Positions 16,226 to 24,203 of a stretch of DNA of 31,311 bases are shown one piece after another. This DNA comes from CAZPAV01 sp964584755 (GTDB lineage Bacteria > Actinomycetota > Acidimicrobiia > Spongiisociales > UBA5794). The DNA is taken from assembly GCA_964584755.1 (NCBI GenBank), contig CAZPAV010000033.1:1-31311 (forward strand), written 5' to 3'. Positions within the stretch are counted from its first letter, which is position 1; every line of letters starts with the position of its first letter. Both the position numbers and the translations under genes were made by a program. The notes below the pieces were generated by a model that made no database searches, was not told where the DNA came from, and saw only the letters and a program-made list of their open reading frames with translations.

Positions 16226-17155
16226 TCACCCCGCCCAGGGCAGGGCCGGTGCGTCGGCGTCGTCACGGCCGAGGATCCCGAGGAGCCGGCCGGCGGAGTC
16301 CACCACCGGCAACACGGAGACCTCGACCTCGTCGAAGAGCGGGAGCGCCTCGTCGACCCCCTCCTCGGGCGCCACGTGGGGGACGTCGACGGCGAGCGAT
16401 CCCAGGCTCGTGTCCGCCGTGGCGGAGCGGAGCCGCCGGGAGGAGACGGTGCCGACGGGACGGCCGTCGACGGCGACGACGACGTCGCCGAGACCGAGCG
16501 CGACCGCATCCGCCGCTCGCAGGTGAGGTCCGTACACCCGGGCCTCCTCCATCACCTGGTAGACCCGGCAGGGTGCGGCCTTGACCACCACGGTGCCGCC
16601 CGGGGCGTGGTGGCGGATCCTCGCTCCCGGTCCGAAGAAGCGACGCTGGAACCAGGAGCCGCCGGGGGCGCCGATGACGAGCAGCGAGCCGTCGGAGAGG
16701 GAGCGGACGAGCGTCGCCGGCTCGGGAGCGTGGATTCCCTCGACACGCAACATCGGGAACCGGGCCACGACCTCGGACAGGACACGGCGAGCCGGCGGCA
16801 CCGGACCGGACGCGGCGTGGGCGTACACCCCTCGCACCGGCACCTGGAGACGGTGACCGAGCCGGAGCGCCACGGCCGCGGCGAGCGGCGAGTGTGGGCC
16901 GCTGCCGACGGCGGCGACGACCTCGGTCACCCGCGACGCGTCGAAGCCGTCGGGCACCGCGGTGCTGCAGAGGTCGAAGGAGGTGATCTTGCGTGCGACC
17001 ATCAGCAGCGCCCTGCTGCGAATGCACGCGGCGCCCGGATCTCGATCGACCCGGGTGACCGAGGATGCACCGAGGGCCATCGCGAGCTCCCGGCATCCGG
17101 GCCCGCGGCTCCACACGATGGGAACCTCGCTGCGGTGGTCTCGAGTGACCGGCAT
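16226..17155 (-). CDS. UspA-like domain fused to a CBS-domain region
   Basis: The product is 309 aa. I chose ATG 17155 because AGGAAGG precedes it by 5 nt; the open frame upstream of it is Arg/Ser-rich and unlikely to be coding. Residues 60-200 resemble a universal stress protein fold, ending in LLVIGAPGGSWFQRRFFGPGARIRHHAPGGTVVVKA, the place where UspA proteins carry GSRG-x10-GS nucleotide contacts; here the pattern is altered, so ATP binding is uncertain. Residues 205-300 look like a CBS pair (VYQVMEEARVYGPHLRAADAVALG; DEVEVSVLPVVDSAGRLLGILGRDDAD), which usually senses adenine nucleotides. The likely role is a cytoplasmic stress or energy sensor. It ends the block of very high GC; the toxin-antitoxin remnant lies directly upstream. 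Confidence 0.8.
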   Translation of the reverse strand: MPVTRDHRSEVPIVWSRGPGCRELAMALGASSVTRVDRDPGAACIRSRALLMVARKITSFDLCSTAVPDGFDASRVTEVVAAVGSGPHSPLAAAVALRLGHRLQVPVRGVYAHAASGPVPPARRVLSEVVARFPMLRVEGIHAPEPATLVRSLSDGSLLVIGAPGGSWFQRRFFGPGARIRHHAPGGTVVVKAAPCRVYQVMEEARVYGPHLRAADAVALGLGDVVVAVDGRPVGTVSSRRLRSATADTSLGSLAVDVPHVAPEEGVDEALPLFDEVEVSVLPVVDSAGRLLGILGRDDADAPALPWAG

Positions 17156-17333
17156 CCCGACCTTCCTGTCGCGGCCCGCCGACCCGTACGCTACCCGCGA
17201 TCCGCCGTTGCGCCGGGCGGTTCCCCACGACGACGGCGCGAACGGCGGCATCTCCCTCCCCAGGCGCGAGCTCGGCCGGTCGGCGTCCCCCTCCGTTCCC
17301 CAGGATCCGCTGGCTCGGAAGGTTCTCGAGAGC

Positions 17334-17838
17334 TCAGCGTCGTGAGACGAGCTGCGTCGGACGCGCAGCCCGGTAGGCCCGTTCGAGCGAGTCAACTCGC
17401 CAGTCCACCTCCTGCTTCGCGTAGGAGCTCGCGGCAGTGTCGTCCTTGGCGTGGACCGACACGGCCTGGCCACCGATCTCGTCGGCGGCAGCCACGGACC
17501 GGGCCCGTGCATCGCGGAGAAGGTCGCCGCCGAGGCCACTCCCCTGCTTCGACCGGTCGAGTCCCAGCCCAGCGAGCAGGATCACCGGGATAGGCCTGCG
17601 CCCGGAAGCCCTGTGCTCAGCCTGCGTGCCGCCCGGTCCGATTCGATGGCGTGACTGGCCAGGGTGGAGAAGCCGACCACCCGATCACCCCGTCGCAGAA
17701 CACAGGTCACCGACGCCCCGGCCCGTGGGTCCGAAAGAGCGAAGCGCCGCAGTGCTCGTCGAGAGCGGGCACCCCGGAGTCGAACGCTTCGAGAGCGTCG
17801 CCGGCCTCGAGCCTCCGGACTGGCCAGAGCTCGCTCAC
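17334..17838 (-). pseudogene. Broken GNAT-type toxin (TacT-like), two frameshifts
   Basis: Reading from GTG 17838, which overlaps the antitoxin stop as GTGA, the first frame gives a normal GNAT-toxin start (VRRLEAGDALEAFDSGVPALDEH) and then stops about 17707. A second frame continues it as LRRFALSDPRAGASVTCVLRRGDRVVGFSTLASHAIE and stops near 17582. A third frame supplies PIPVILLAGLGLDRSKQGSGLGGDLLRDA, the acetyl-CoA-binding loop, and the end at 17334. Joined together these make one acetyltransferase of about 165 aa. The first shift looks like one missing base near 17750 (CACTG for expected CACCTG); the second lies near 17590-17610. TacT-type toxins acetylate aminoacyl-tRNA. Either the toxin is dead or the sequence has two errors. 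Confidence 0.8.
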
Positions 17839-18113
17839 GCTTGCGGGATACGACTCGGCCGGGAGAACAGGTCGACGAGCTCGCGAACGGCGACCGGCGC
17901 CTCATCGAGGGCGGCAGCGAACCGGGAGAACGCCTCAGGACTGAGCGTGATCGCCTGGTGCTCGGCGATCACCTCCTGGGCGCGGACCACGGCGCTCTCC
18001 TCGACCAACGCCGTCAGCGAAGCGCCCGCCAGAGCCGCGGCTTCACGCACGAGCGCGTCGCTACGCTCGTGCACGCGGAACCCCCATCTCCGGTCCCGCC
18101 GTGTCGTCCGCAT
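17835..18113 (-). CDS. DUF1778/TacA-type ribbon-helix-helix antitoxin
   Basis: The product is 92 aa from ATG 18113, with AAAGGAG 4 nt upstream. The N-terminal 40 residues fit a ribbon-helix-helix DNA-binding fold (WGFRVHERSDALVREAAALAGASLTALVEESAVVRAQEVIAEHQ). The tail reads ITLSPEAFSRFAAALDEAPVAVRELVDLFSRPSR, the conserved toxin-neutralising C-terminus of DUF1778 antitoxins (typically LS-x-E-x-F-x-L-x3-LD-x-P). It overlaps the GNAT toxin start by 4 bp, the usual arrangement. The antitoxin is intact although the toxin frame is broken. It should repress its own promoter; the palindrome just upstream is a candidate site. Confidence 0.88.
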   Translation of the reverse strand: MRTTRRDRRWGFRVHERSDALVREAAALAGASLTALVEESAVVRAQEVIAEHQAITLSPEAFSRFAAALDEAPVAVRELVDLFSRPSRIPQA

Positions 18114-18130
18114 CGGGCTCCTTTCTGTAT

Positions 18131-18144
18131 GTACGTTGTGCACA
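18131..18144. promoter_or_regulatory. Possible antitoxin operator
   Basis: The perfect 8 bp palindrome TGTGCACA at 18137-18144 and an adjacent GTAC at 18131-18134 lie 18-31 bp upstream of the antitoxin start. RHH antitoxins bind short palindromes in their promoters, so this is a candidate, but the match is short. Confidence 0.3.
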
Positions 18145-18311
18145 CACGCTCTGCTGCAACGGGTTCTCTCGTGCTTACGCCATGACTGCTGTGGAGGCGT
18201 CCACACACCCACAAACCGGTGGTAGACACCACCGCCGTCGAGATCCGTCGGTGGAACCCGATAGCGTCGACATCGAGAGCAACCGAGCCGTCGGCAGGAT
18301 CTGAGCGCCGC

Positions 18312-18872
18312 ATGAACGACTACCCAGAACCCGATGAGGTCCGGGAGGAGGCCCTTCGTGCCGCCGCCCAAGACTTCGCGTCGGCGGTGCGACGTGGCGA
18401 CGCTACCGAGGACGAGTTGATCGCCGCCATCGAAGCGGTACGACAGGTTCCCATCGACCTCGACCGCATGATGAACGCGCTTCACGTGCCGCCGGACGCC
18501 GGCGAGTACGAGGGGGCGCTCCGTGCCCTGCTCGAACGGATCCCCGACGGGTGGGGCCGATGGATCCGATGCGGACCGGGGTGGTACCCGATCCTTGCCG
18601 AGCTCGAAGGGCGGCTACGGGAGATCGACCCCGACTACCGCGTGCTTCAAGTCAAGGAGAAGTTCGGGACGCTCCGCTTCTACTGGAGCGGCCGGAGCCG
18701 CGAGGCTGGAGACGAGGCAGTCAGGGACGCCGAACTCGCATCGACGCACACCTGTGAGCTGTGTGGCGCCCGCGGGAAGCTCCGAGTCAGGAGATCCTGG
18801 CTACGGACGGTCTGCGACAGCTGCGCCCGGTACGAGGGCTACGAAGACCTACCCGACGAGGAAGACGACTGA
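18312..18872 (+). CDS. Small hypothetical protein with C-terminal four-cysteine zinc ribbon
   Basis: The product is 186 aa from ATG 18312; the frame is open upstream to 18219 but that part overlaps the antitoxin promoter region and is less likely to be translated. Residues 1-60 are acidic and helical. The centre, WGRWIRCGPGWYPILAELEGRLREIDPDYRVLQVKEKFGTLRFYW (about 79-123), is a pattern I know from many uncharacterised bacterial and phage hypothetical proteins. The end carries CELC and CDSC 20-25 residues apart, a probable zinc ribbon, followed by an acidic tail (DLPDEEDD). No function can be assigned. It lies alone beside a toxin-antitoxin remnant, in the accessory-looking part of the window. 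Confidence 0.8.
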   Translation: MNDYPEPDEVREEALRAAAQDFASAVRRGDATEDELIAAIEAVRQVPIDLDRMMNALHVPPDAGEYEGALRALLERIPDGWGRWIRCGPGWYPILAELEGRLREIDPDYRVLQVKEKFGTLRFYWSGRSREAGDEAVRDAELASTHTCELCGARGKLRVRRSWLRTVCDSCARYEGYEDLPDEEDD

Positions 18873-19303
18873 CGCAGCCCACGAACGTCGAAGCCTGCGC
18901 TCATCGCCCGTCACAGTGTGTGTACGTGTGGCCGGACCTCCCATCCGCGCAGTCGCCGCTCGGCCACGACCAGGTCGGGCTGCCGGGAGTCGGCCCGCGC
19001 CTCCGCGCACCTAGCCCCTCGGTCACACGCCCAGCGAGCAACGGAACTCCCGCGTCGCCGTGGTCCTCGACAACGGCACGCAGCTCCTGGACGATCAGGG
19101 CGAGGACCACCCGTCCCATCGGCAGGTCGGCGGTGTCGCAGTACCGCCTCCAGACGGATTCCACCAAGCCCGGGGAAAGCCACAGGATCCATGAAGCTCA
19201 CGGCGGTGCCCCGTCGCTTCCATCGATTGGTCGGTCCAATAGGCGCCAGAAGATCGTCCGACCTAGTATTGGTCCGACCTGAGGACCTGCCAAGGAGCTC
19301 CGG
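18873..19303. promoter_or_regulatory. Intergenic region ending in the GntR operator cluster
   Basis: This region spans 431 bp. The left part (to about 19200) holds only a doubtful minus-strand frame (18901-19167, 88 aa); its first half looks protein-like (GRVVLALIVQELRAVVEDHGDAG) but its end is random, so it may be a decayed gene. The right part carries operator-like repeats: ATTGG-TCGGT-CCAAT at 19226-19240, and GTCCGACCT twice at 19256-19264 and 19272-19280. TTGGTCCGACC at 19269-19279 matches the TGGT-N3-ACC core favoured by FadR-subfamily GntR regulators. AAGGAG sits just before the regulator start. Confidence 0.6.
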
Positions 19304-20038
19304 ATGCCCGAATTCCTGGAAGACAGCGGCCGTCTGCGTTCTGACGCCGTCGCCAGCCGGATCGCCCGCATGATCGAGAGTGGCGAGTACCCGCCAGGCT
19401 CGCGGCTACCGCCCGAGCGAGAGCTGGCTGAGTCGATGGGTGTCTCGCGAACCGCGGTAAGAGAAGCGTTCATGGCGCTCACCGCAGTCGGACTGGTGGA
19501 AGCCCACGTGGGAAGGGGGCGGTTTGTCACGAAGGAGGCACCCGAACGTCGCAGTCACTTCCTGGCGAACCAGCTCTTCGAGCTGCACCGGAGCGATCTG
19601 GCCGAACTGTCCGTGGTCAGGGAGCTCCTGGAGGTAGCGGCGGTGCGCGAGATCCCGATCGCATCGATGCCGGCGGTGGCAGTCGAGATGAGATTGGTGC
19701 TCGATGAAGCGCGGCGAGCCCTGGGAGACCGGGACCTGGAGCGATTGGCCCGACTCGACAGCGAGTTCCACTCGCTGCCGATCGAGCACTGTCCGAATCG
19801 GCCGCTGCGGGTCCTCACCGCCGGAGTCGTTCTGGCGATGGGTGAGTTCGTTCGCAGCGTCCTCAGCGATCCGGATTGGGACAAGTTGTCGCTCGAGCAG
19901 CACGCCCACATCGTGTCAGCCTTCGAGTCGAAGGACCGGGAGCTGGCCGCCATCCTGATAGGCCGCCATCAGTCGGCCGCGATCAGGAGAGCGGCGGAGA
20001 AGAGGGCAGACCAGCTCGAGCAGGTCGCCAGCGGCTGA
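19304..20038 (+). CDS. GntR/FadR-family (FCD) transcriptional regulator
   Basis: The product is 244 aa from ATG 19304, with AAGGAG 6 nt upstream. Residues 10-76 form the GntR winged helix (VASRIARMIESGEYPPGSRLPPERELAESMGVSRTAVREAFMALTAVGLVEAHVGRGRFVT). Residues 95-230 form the FCD effector domain, with the usual Asp/His metal-site candidates in RLDSEFH, EQHAHIVSAFESKD and GRHQSA. FCD regulators typically respond to small organic acids or sugar acids and control adjacent catabolic genes. Operator-like repeats lie 24-78 bp upstream of its own start, indicating autoregulation. It is followed after 2 bp by an SDR gene and converges on the large minus-strand catabolic cluster, which it probably controls; the ligand is unknown. 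Confidence 0.93.
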   Translation: MPEFLEDSGRLRSDAVASRIARMIESGEYPPGSRLPPERELAESMGVSRTAVREAFMALTAVGLVEAHVGRGRFVTKEAPERRSHFLANQLFELHRSDLAELSVVRELLEVAAVREIPIASMPAVAVEMRLVLDEARRALGDRDLERLARLDSEFHSLPIEHCPNRPLRVLTAGVVLAMGEFVRSVLSDPDWDKLSLEQHAHIVSAFESKDRELAAILIGRHQSAAIRRAAEKRADQLEQVASG

Positions 20039-20040
20039 GG

Positions 20041-20862
20041 GTGTTCCGAGTCGTGCGTGCGCAGGTTGCAGACGTCGTCGTCGTTACTGGTGCCAGCGGC
20101 GGGATAGGGCGGTGGATCTCGGCGAGAGTCTCGAGTCTTGCTGGAGTCACGGTCCTGGTCGGCAGGGACGGACATCGCCTTGGAGCTACAGCGGCACAGT
20201 GCTCAGGGGATGTTCGCACCGTAGTTGCCGATCTGGACGTTCCCTCGAGTTTGCACCCGGTGCGCGGGATCGTCGCCAATGTCGGTCCGAAACGCCTGGC
20301 CGTTGTGGCTGCTGCCGGGACGATCGGTCCCATTGCCCTCCCCGGCCTAGAGGACCCCCTGGAATGGGAGGCGTCGATCCAAACCAATGTCATCGGAACA
20401 TATCGTACGGTACAACCCTTCCTGTCCCGCATGCGTGACAACGACTGGGGCCGCGTGGTGCTCGTGTCTTCAGCACAGGCTCTCCATGGGCCGGACCCTG
20501 TGATGACGAGCTACGCCACCGCCAAGGGTGCGGTCAATGTGTATGCCGCCTGTCTTGCTGCCCACTTCGAGGGAACCGGCGTGAGTGTATGTGCCATCCA
20601 TCCGGGTGACGTCTTCACGAGGATGGGGAAGGAGATCTTGCGGAAGGCGGAGTCATTGGGACCACCGGCAGCCCATCTGGCCGCCTGGGGCCAGCGCATC
20701 GCCCTCGATGGCGGCGACGACCCTCGGGAGGCGGGAGAGTTGGTTGCCGACATCCTGACTCGGCCTGCGTCGTGGTCCAACGGTCGGTTTCTCTTGGTCC
20801 CGTCGAGCACGGAACGTCACCCACGGACACACTGGGCAATGGGGGTCGGCCCTCGTCAGTGA
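20041..20862 (+). CDS. Short-chain dehydrogenase/reductase
   Basis: The product is 273 aa from GTG 20041, 2 bp after the regulator stop; GTG 20053, with GAGGGTG 9 nt upstream, is an equally fair start. The Rossmann nucleotide motif TGASGGIG lies at 16-23. The structural VAAAGTIGP takes the place of NNAG. Active-site residues are N116 (TNVIG), Ser143/144 (VSSAQ), Y158 and K162 (SYATAKG). IHPGDVFTRMG is the usual post-catalytic segment. It should oxidise an alcohol or reduce a carbonyl with NAD(P). It is co-transcribed with the GntR regulator. Its last 7 bases overlap the stop end of the SMP-30-like gene on the other strand. It is one of three SDRs around this cluster, with different sequences, suggesting separate steps. 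Confidence 0.9.
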   Translation: MFRVVRAQVADVVVVTGASGGIGRWISARVSSLAGVTVLVGRDGHRLGATAAQCSGDVRTVVADLDVPSSLHPVRGIVANVGPKRLAVVAAAGTIGPIALPGLEDPLEWEASIQTNVIGTYRTVQPFLSRMRDNDWGRVVLVSSAQALHGPDPVMTSYATAKGAVNVYAACLAAHFEGTGVSVCAIHPGDVFTRMGKEILRKAESLGPPAAHLAAWGQRIALDGGDDPREAGELVADILTRPASWSNGRFLLVPSSTERHPRTHWAMGVGPRQ

Positions 20863-21908
20863 ACGGGGAACAGGTCCGGGGGCTCTACCCGCGGCAACTC
20901 CCGTCTCCCCGGAAGTGCAAAGGAAGGGTCCGCGATCACCGAAGACCAGGCGTGCCGCTCAGCTCTCGAAGGGCAGAAGTTGAGCCGGTCGCCCCGCGTC
21001 CCGAGATGGTACTCAATGATGACTCCGGGGTCGTCGACAGCGACGTAGACAGCGTCGAGGTTGGCGCCACCGAAGCAGAGATTGGTGGGCTTCCTTCCGG
21101 GCATCGGAAGGATGTCGGTGAGCTGCCCCTCCTGATCGTAGATGAACACCCCGCTTCCGCCATAGTGCGCGATCCAGAGATTGTTCTCGGCGTCGAATGC
21201 CATCCCATCCGGCCCAACGACGTGGTCGGTGCCGATCTGCTCGCGGACACTGGACGGCAGGAGCGGAGGGTCCTTCACGTCAGGCAAGCGACAAAACAGC
21301 CGACGATCCCCGGCTCGAATCCCTCGCACGAACTCGTACACCCATACCGCTCGGGGGAATGTCTCTGCTACGTACAGAGAACTGCCGTTGATCACGATGC
21401 CGTTGGTGAACTCCATGCCAACGTCTACGATCGACAGCTCCTGACGGCTCCAGTCGAATCGATAGACCGCGGCGATCGGGTTTCTCGGAGAACTCCCCCA
21501 GGGGTCTGTGAAGTAAAGGTCGCCGTTCTCGCCGAAGGACAGGTCATTCGGGCCGTTCAACCGCTCTCCCTGAAAGTGGGTGACGAAATCCTCGATTTCA
21601 CCCGAAGGAGTAGCGCGGACAATGGCTCGTCTACCCTCGTCGGCCACGTAGATCGCCTCGTCCGGACCGAACGCCAAGGCGGCGGGGATCCCGACTGTAT
21701 CTGGAGTGGAGGTCGAGAACAGAACCGAGGTCTCCAGTGGCCGGTCTGGATGGGTGACAGTGATGTCACCACCCCTGGTCGGCCAGTCCTCATCTGGGCG
21801 GTCCAGGCTGCACACGTTGAGGATCCATCCGTCCGGCCCCAGGCATGGGCATTCGACGTTGGCAAGCCCTGCGGCGAGCACCGAGTGACCGGTGTCTCCC
21901 TCACTCAT
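20856..21908 (-). CDS. SMP-30/gluconolactonase/LRE-family protein
   Basis: The product is 350 aa. I chose ATG 21908, with GAGGAG 10-15 nt upstream; a GTG at 21938 is the alternative. The repeats of a six-bladed beta-propeller are readable: PAALAFGPDEAIYVADEGRRAIVRA, NGPNDLSFGENGDLYFTDPWG, TNGIVINGSSLYVAET, VGPDGMAFDAENNLWIAHYGGSGVFIYD and PTNLCFGGANLDAVYVAV. Candidate metal ligands of the family are present: Glu in NVECPCLGPDG, Asn in GPNDL, and Asp in GPDGMAFD. Characterised members hydrolyse sugar or hydroxy-acid lactones. No signal peptide is seen, so a cytoplasmic lactonase acting in the cluster's carbon-skeleton steps is likely. It is the last gene on the minus strand, 79 bp after the SDR. 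Confidence 0.9.
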   Translation of the reverse strand: MSEGDTGHSVLAAGLANVECPCLGPDGWILNVCSLDRPDEDWPTRGGDITVTHPDRPLETSVLFSTSTPDTVGIPAALAFGPDEAIYVADEGRRAIVRATPSGEIEDFVTHFQGERLNGPNDLSFGENGDLYFTDPWGSSPRNPIAAVYRFDWSRQELSIVDVGMEFTNGIVINGSSLYVAETFPRAVWVYEFVRGIRAGDRRLFCRLPDVKDPPLLPSSVREQIGTDHVVGPDGMAFDAENNLWIAHYGGSGVFIYDQEGQLTDILPMPGRKPTNLCFGGANLDAVYVAVDDPGVIIEYHLGTRGDRLNFCPSRAERHAWSSVIADPSFALPGRRELPRVEPPDLFPVH

Positions 21909-21987
21909 CGCGTTCGCGCTCCTCTCGTATCGCCTCACTCCCCTGCCGGAGCAGCATCGCCGTTCGCCCCGTCAGGATGGAGCATCG

Positions 21988-22713
21988 CTAGAGCATCTGT
22001 CGGGTGGGCCGGAGCACAACCTCGTTCATGCTGATCCGCCTGGGGAGTGCGATGCTGTACTTGATCAGCTCGGCGACGTCCGTTGGTTGCAGAGGTTCTA
22101 CCGACTTGAGAATGGTGTCAAGGAATGGGTGGGCGTGGATCATGGGAGTATCGACGAGGCCCGGCTCGACCGCGATGACGCGGATATCGGTGTCGGCGAG
22201 TTCCTTCCTCAAGCAGTCCAGGAACGCCACGGCCGCGTGCTTGCTGGCCACATACGCCGGTTCTCCAACGTACGTGACGCGGCCTGACGCGGATGCGACC
22301 ACCACAATATCTCCATGTCCCTGTTGGAGCATGTGAGGAACTGCTGCTCGCGCAGTGACCATGGGACCCAGAGCATTCACGGTCAGCACGTCTTGCCAGC
22401 GTTCCGGGTCTCCATCATCGATCGAGCTCTGGTCAGCCAGCCCGGCACAGGCAATCAGCGCGTCGATGCGCCCCTCGCGTCTCACGACGTCGCGGACGAT
22501 GGTGCTCATGTCTTCCAGGCTTCTCACATCCCCGACGCGTGCGGCGACTCGATCACCGGCGGCCCGGAACTGTTCGAGAGCTGCCGCAAGCGCACCGTCC
22601 GCGATGTCGACCGCGGTCACGTGCGCCCCGGCTCTCGCCAGCGTCTCAACGGTGGCGAACCCGATCCCGCTGGCTGCGCCGGTAACGACTGCTGCCGTGT
22701 GTTCAAGTGACAT
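21988..22713 (-). CDS. Short-chain dehydrogenase/reductase
   Basis: The product is 241 aa from ATG 22713, with AGGAGGT 5 nt upstream. The NAD(P) motif TGAASGIG lies at 11-18. CAGLADQ replaces NNAG. The catalytic set is NALG (Asn), VASASG (Ser) and EPAYVASKHA (Tyr and Lys), followed by VEPGLVDTPM. Asp in VDIADG after the second strand favours NAD(H) over NADP(H). The protein ends RISMNEVVLRPTRQML, as in the YdfG-like or 3-hydroxy-acid-type SDR group ('NEVVLRPTxQ'); members of that group can oxidise L-serine and other 3-hydroxy acids. That would fit a hydroxy-amino-acid pathway, but is inference. It is separated from the amidohydrolase by 290 bp, so it may have its own promoter. Confidence 0.9.
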   Translation of the reverse strand: MSLEHTAAVVTGAASGIGFATVETLARAGAHVTAVDIADGALAAALEQFRAAGDRVAARVGDVRSLEDMSTIVRDVVRREGRIDALIACAGLADQSSIDDGDPERWQDVLTVNALGPMVTARAAVPHMLQQGHGDIVVVASASGRVTYVGEPAYVASKHAAVAFLDCLRKELADTDIRVIAVEPGLVDTPMIHAHPFLDTILKSVEPLQPTDVAELIKYSIALPRRISMNEVVLRPTRQML

Positions 22714-23003
22714 TCGAGACCTCCTGCGGTTTCCTCAGCGAGGTGACGCGCTCACTGCTTTGGCGGATTGCCCTCGAAGGCTCTGCATCCGGCGCTGTCA
22801 GGGTCAGCTGGTCTGGGGTACTGCGATCGACGGCGCTCGGTGGTGTTCGACCTCGACATGGGCCGCCGCGATCCTGCCGGACCGACGCAGCGTGGAGGGA
22901 CTCCGCCCACGGAGTGGCCAGCCTCAGCTCCCTTCTCTGTGCAGCTCCGGGGTGTCAGGGTGCGACCCTGAGGTGTTGGTTCTGGTCATCGATTCTTGAC
23001 TCA
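22714..23003. other. Intergenic gap with a small hairpin
   Basis: These 290 bp separate the SDR start from the amidohydrolase stop. I find no convincing gene. The left end carries the SDR ribosome site. The right end has a hairpin (listed separately). The gap suggests the upstream operon ends here, or that the SDR has a separate promoter. Confidence 0.5.
22955..22971 (-). terminator. Candidate hairpin after the amidohydrolase gene
   Basis: TCAGGGT-GCG-ACCCTGA is a perfect 7 bp stem with a 3 nt loop, about 32 bp past the amidohydrolase stop in the direction of transcription. No T tract follows, so it is either a weak terminator, a processing site or an operator for the next gene. Confidence 0.35.
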
Positions 23004-24203
23004 TCACATGTGAGGCCCAGGGTGGGGATAGGGACCGGCCCAGGGGATCCCCTTGCGGATGGTCTCCGCGACGAGAATCTGCTGGTCGAGGACGCGGGTG
23101 TGCCCGTAGGCGTCGTGAGCTTCGAAAGGCTCGTCCAGAACCTCGAAGATCGCCAGATCCGCTTCTCGCCCAACCTGCAGCGACCCGATCTCGTCTTCTC
23201 GTCCGATCACTTGCGCGGGTCGGGAGGTGACACCAGCGACAACATCCGGCAGTGGCATGCCCAGACCCAGCAGCTTGCTCATCGTCGTAGGAAGATCCTT
23301 GGCCGGGCCAGCTGCGCTGAGACTATGCAGGTCGGTGGAGATGGTGTCTGGGCAGAGCCCCTGCTCGACCGCTACGTCGGCGACTGAGAAGTCAAAACTC
23401 CCGAAGCCGTGTCCGATGTCGAACATCACGCCCCGCTCCCTGGCGCGACATGCCCCGTCGACGAGGGAACCGTCGACGACGAGGTTGTTCGCCGATCCCG
23501 TGAAGCAGTGTGTCAGGATGTCGCCCGGTCGCAGCATGTCGAGGACGTCGGTGAGGCTGGTGGGTGTGTTGCCGACATGACACATGACCGGAAGCCCGGT
23601 GGTCTCACCCACCTGGATGGCTCGACGGAGCGGTTCGAGCCCGTTGTCGCCGACGACGTCGGGCGCCGTTTCGCGAACTTTGATTCCGACGATGAAGTCC
23701 CGGTTCCGTTCTACGGCAGCCACAGCCATGTTCGTGTCGGCGTAGTCGATGTCGATGACCTCTCCAAACGGCCAGGTGATGAGACCGACGATCGAGATGT
23801 GCAGGAAGGCGAGGATCCGGGTGTGGCTGCGCTCAGCGATCAAGTGGCGCAGCCCTGTGATGCTGTACGCACCGGCGTCGCCGGCGGAAACCATCGTCGT
23901 CACTCCGGTGTGGCTGGCGATCGGGTCTGCCGGTACCGTGAGAGGACAGACGCCGGTGTAGACATGAGTATGCATGTCGATGAAGCCCGGGGTCACATAC
24001 ATGCCGGTGGCGTCGATCACCTGGGTGCCGAGACTCGGTGGATAGTCGGACCTGGGGGGCCGCACTGGAAGGTCGGTACCAATGGCGATGATCCTTCCAC
24101 TCCTGATACCCAGGTCTCCAACGTGGTCGATGCCACGGCCGGGGTCGTAGATCCGGCCACCTCTGACCACGAGATCGAAGGCTTGCTGCTCATCCGCCGT
24201 CAT
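23004..24203 (-). CDS. Amidohydrolase/deacetylase-family metallohydrolase (D-aminoacylase/Atu3266-like)
   Basis: The product is 399 aa from ATG 24203, overlapping the FAH-family gene by 14 bp. It is a TIM-barrel amidohydrolase with flanking beta domain: N-terminal FDLVVRGGRIYDPGRGIDHVGDLGIRSGRI, metal pair H78/H80 in FIDMHTHVYTG, bridging Lys K175 in IVGIKVRET, H209 in PVMCHVGN, H232 in ILTHCFTG, and the catalytic Asp D291 in ISTDLHSLS. TSRPAQVIGREDEIGSLQVGREADLAIFEV is the usual C-terminal return. This set fits the binuclear 'amidohydrolase/deacetylase' group (EF_0837/Atu3266-like), whose characterised members hydrolyse N-acetyl-D-amino acids or acetylated 2-hydroxy acids. In this operon it may release a D-amino acid for the PLP enzyme encoded upstream. 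Dihydroorotase-like activity is less likely given the context. Confidence 0.9.
   Translation of the reverse strand: MTADEQQAFDLVVRGGRIYDPGRGIDHVGDLGIRSGRIIAIGTDLPVRPPRSDYPPSLGTQVIDATGMYVTPGFIDMHTHVYTGVCPLTVPADPIASHTGVTTMVSAGDAGAYSITGLRHLIAERSHTRILAFLHISIVGLITWPFGEVIDIDYADTNMAVAAVERNRDFIVGIKVRETAPDVVGDNGLEPLRRAIQVGETTGLPVMCHVGNTPTSLTDVLDMLRPGDILTHCFTGSANNLVVDGSLVDGACRARERGVMFDIGHGFGSFDFSVADVAVEQGLCPDTISTDLHSLSAAGPAKDLPTTMSKLLGLGMPLPDVVAGVTSRPAQVIGREDEIGSLQVGREADLAIFEVLDEPFEAHDAYGHTRVLDQQILVAETIRKGIPWAGPYPHPGPHM

Noticed and set aside
18901..19167. Small minus-strand frame of 88 aa
   Set aside because: Its first half looks protein-like, but the second half is random, there is no ribosome site I trust and no family is recognised. 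Treated as a possible gene remnant.
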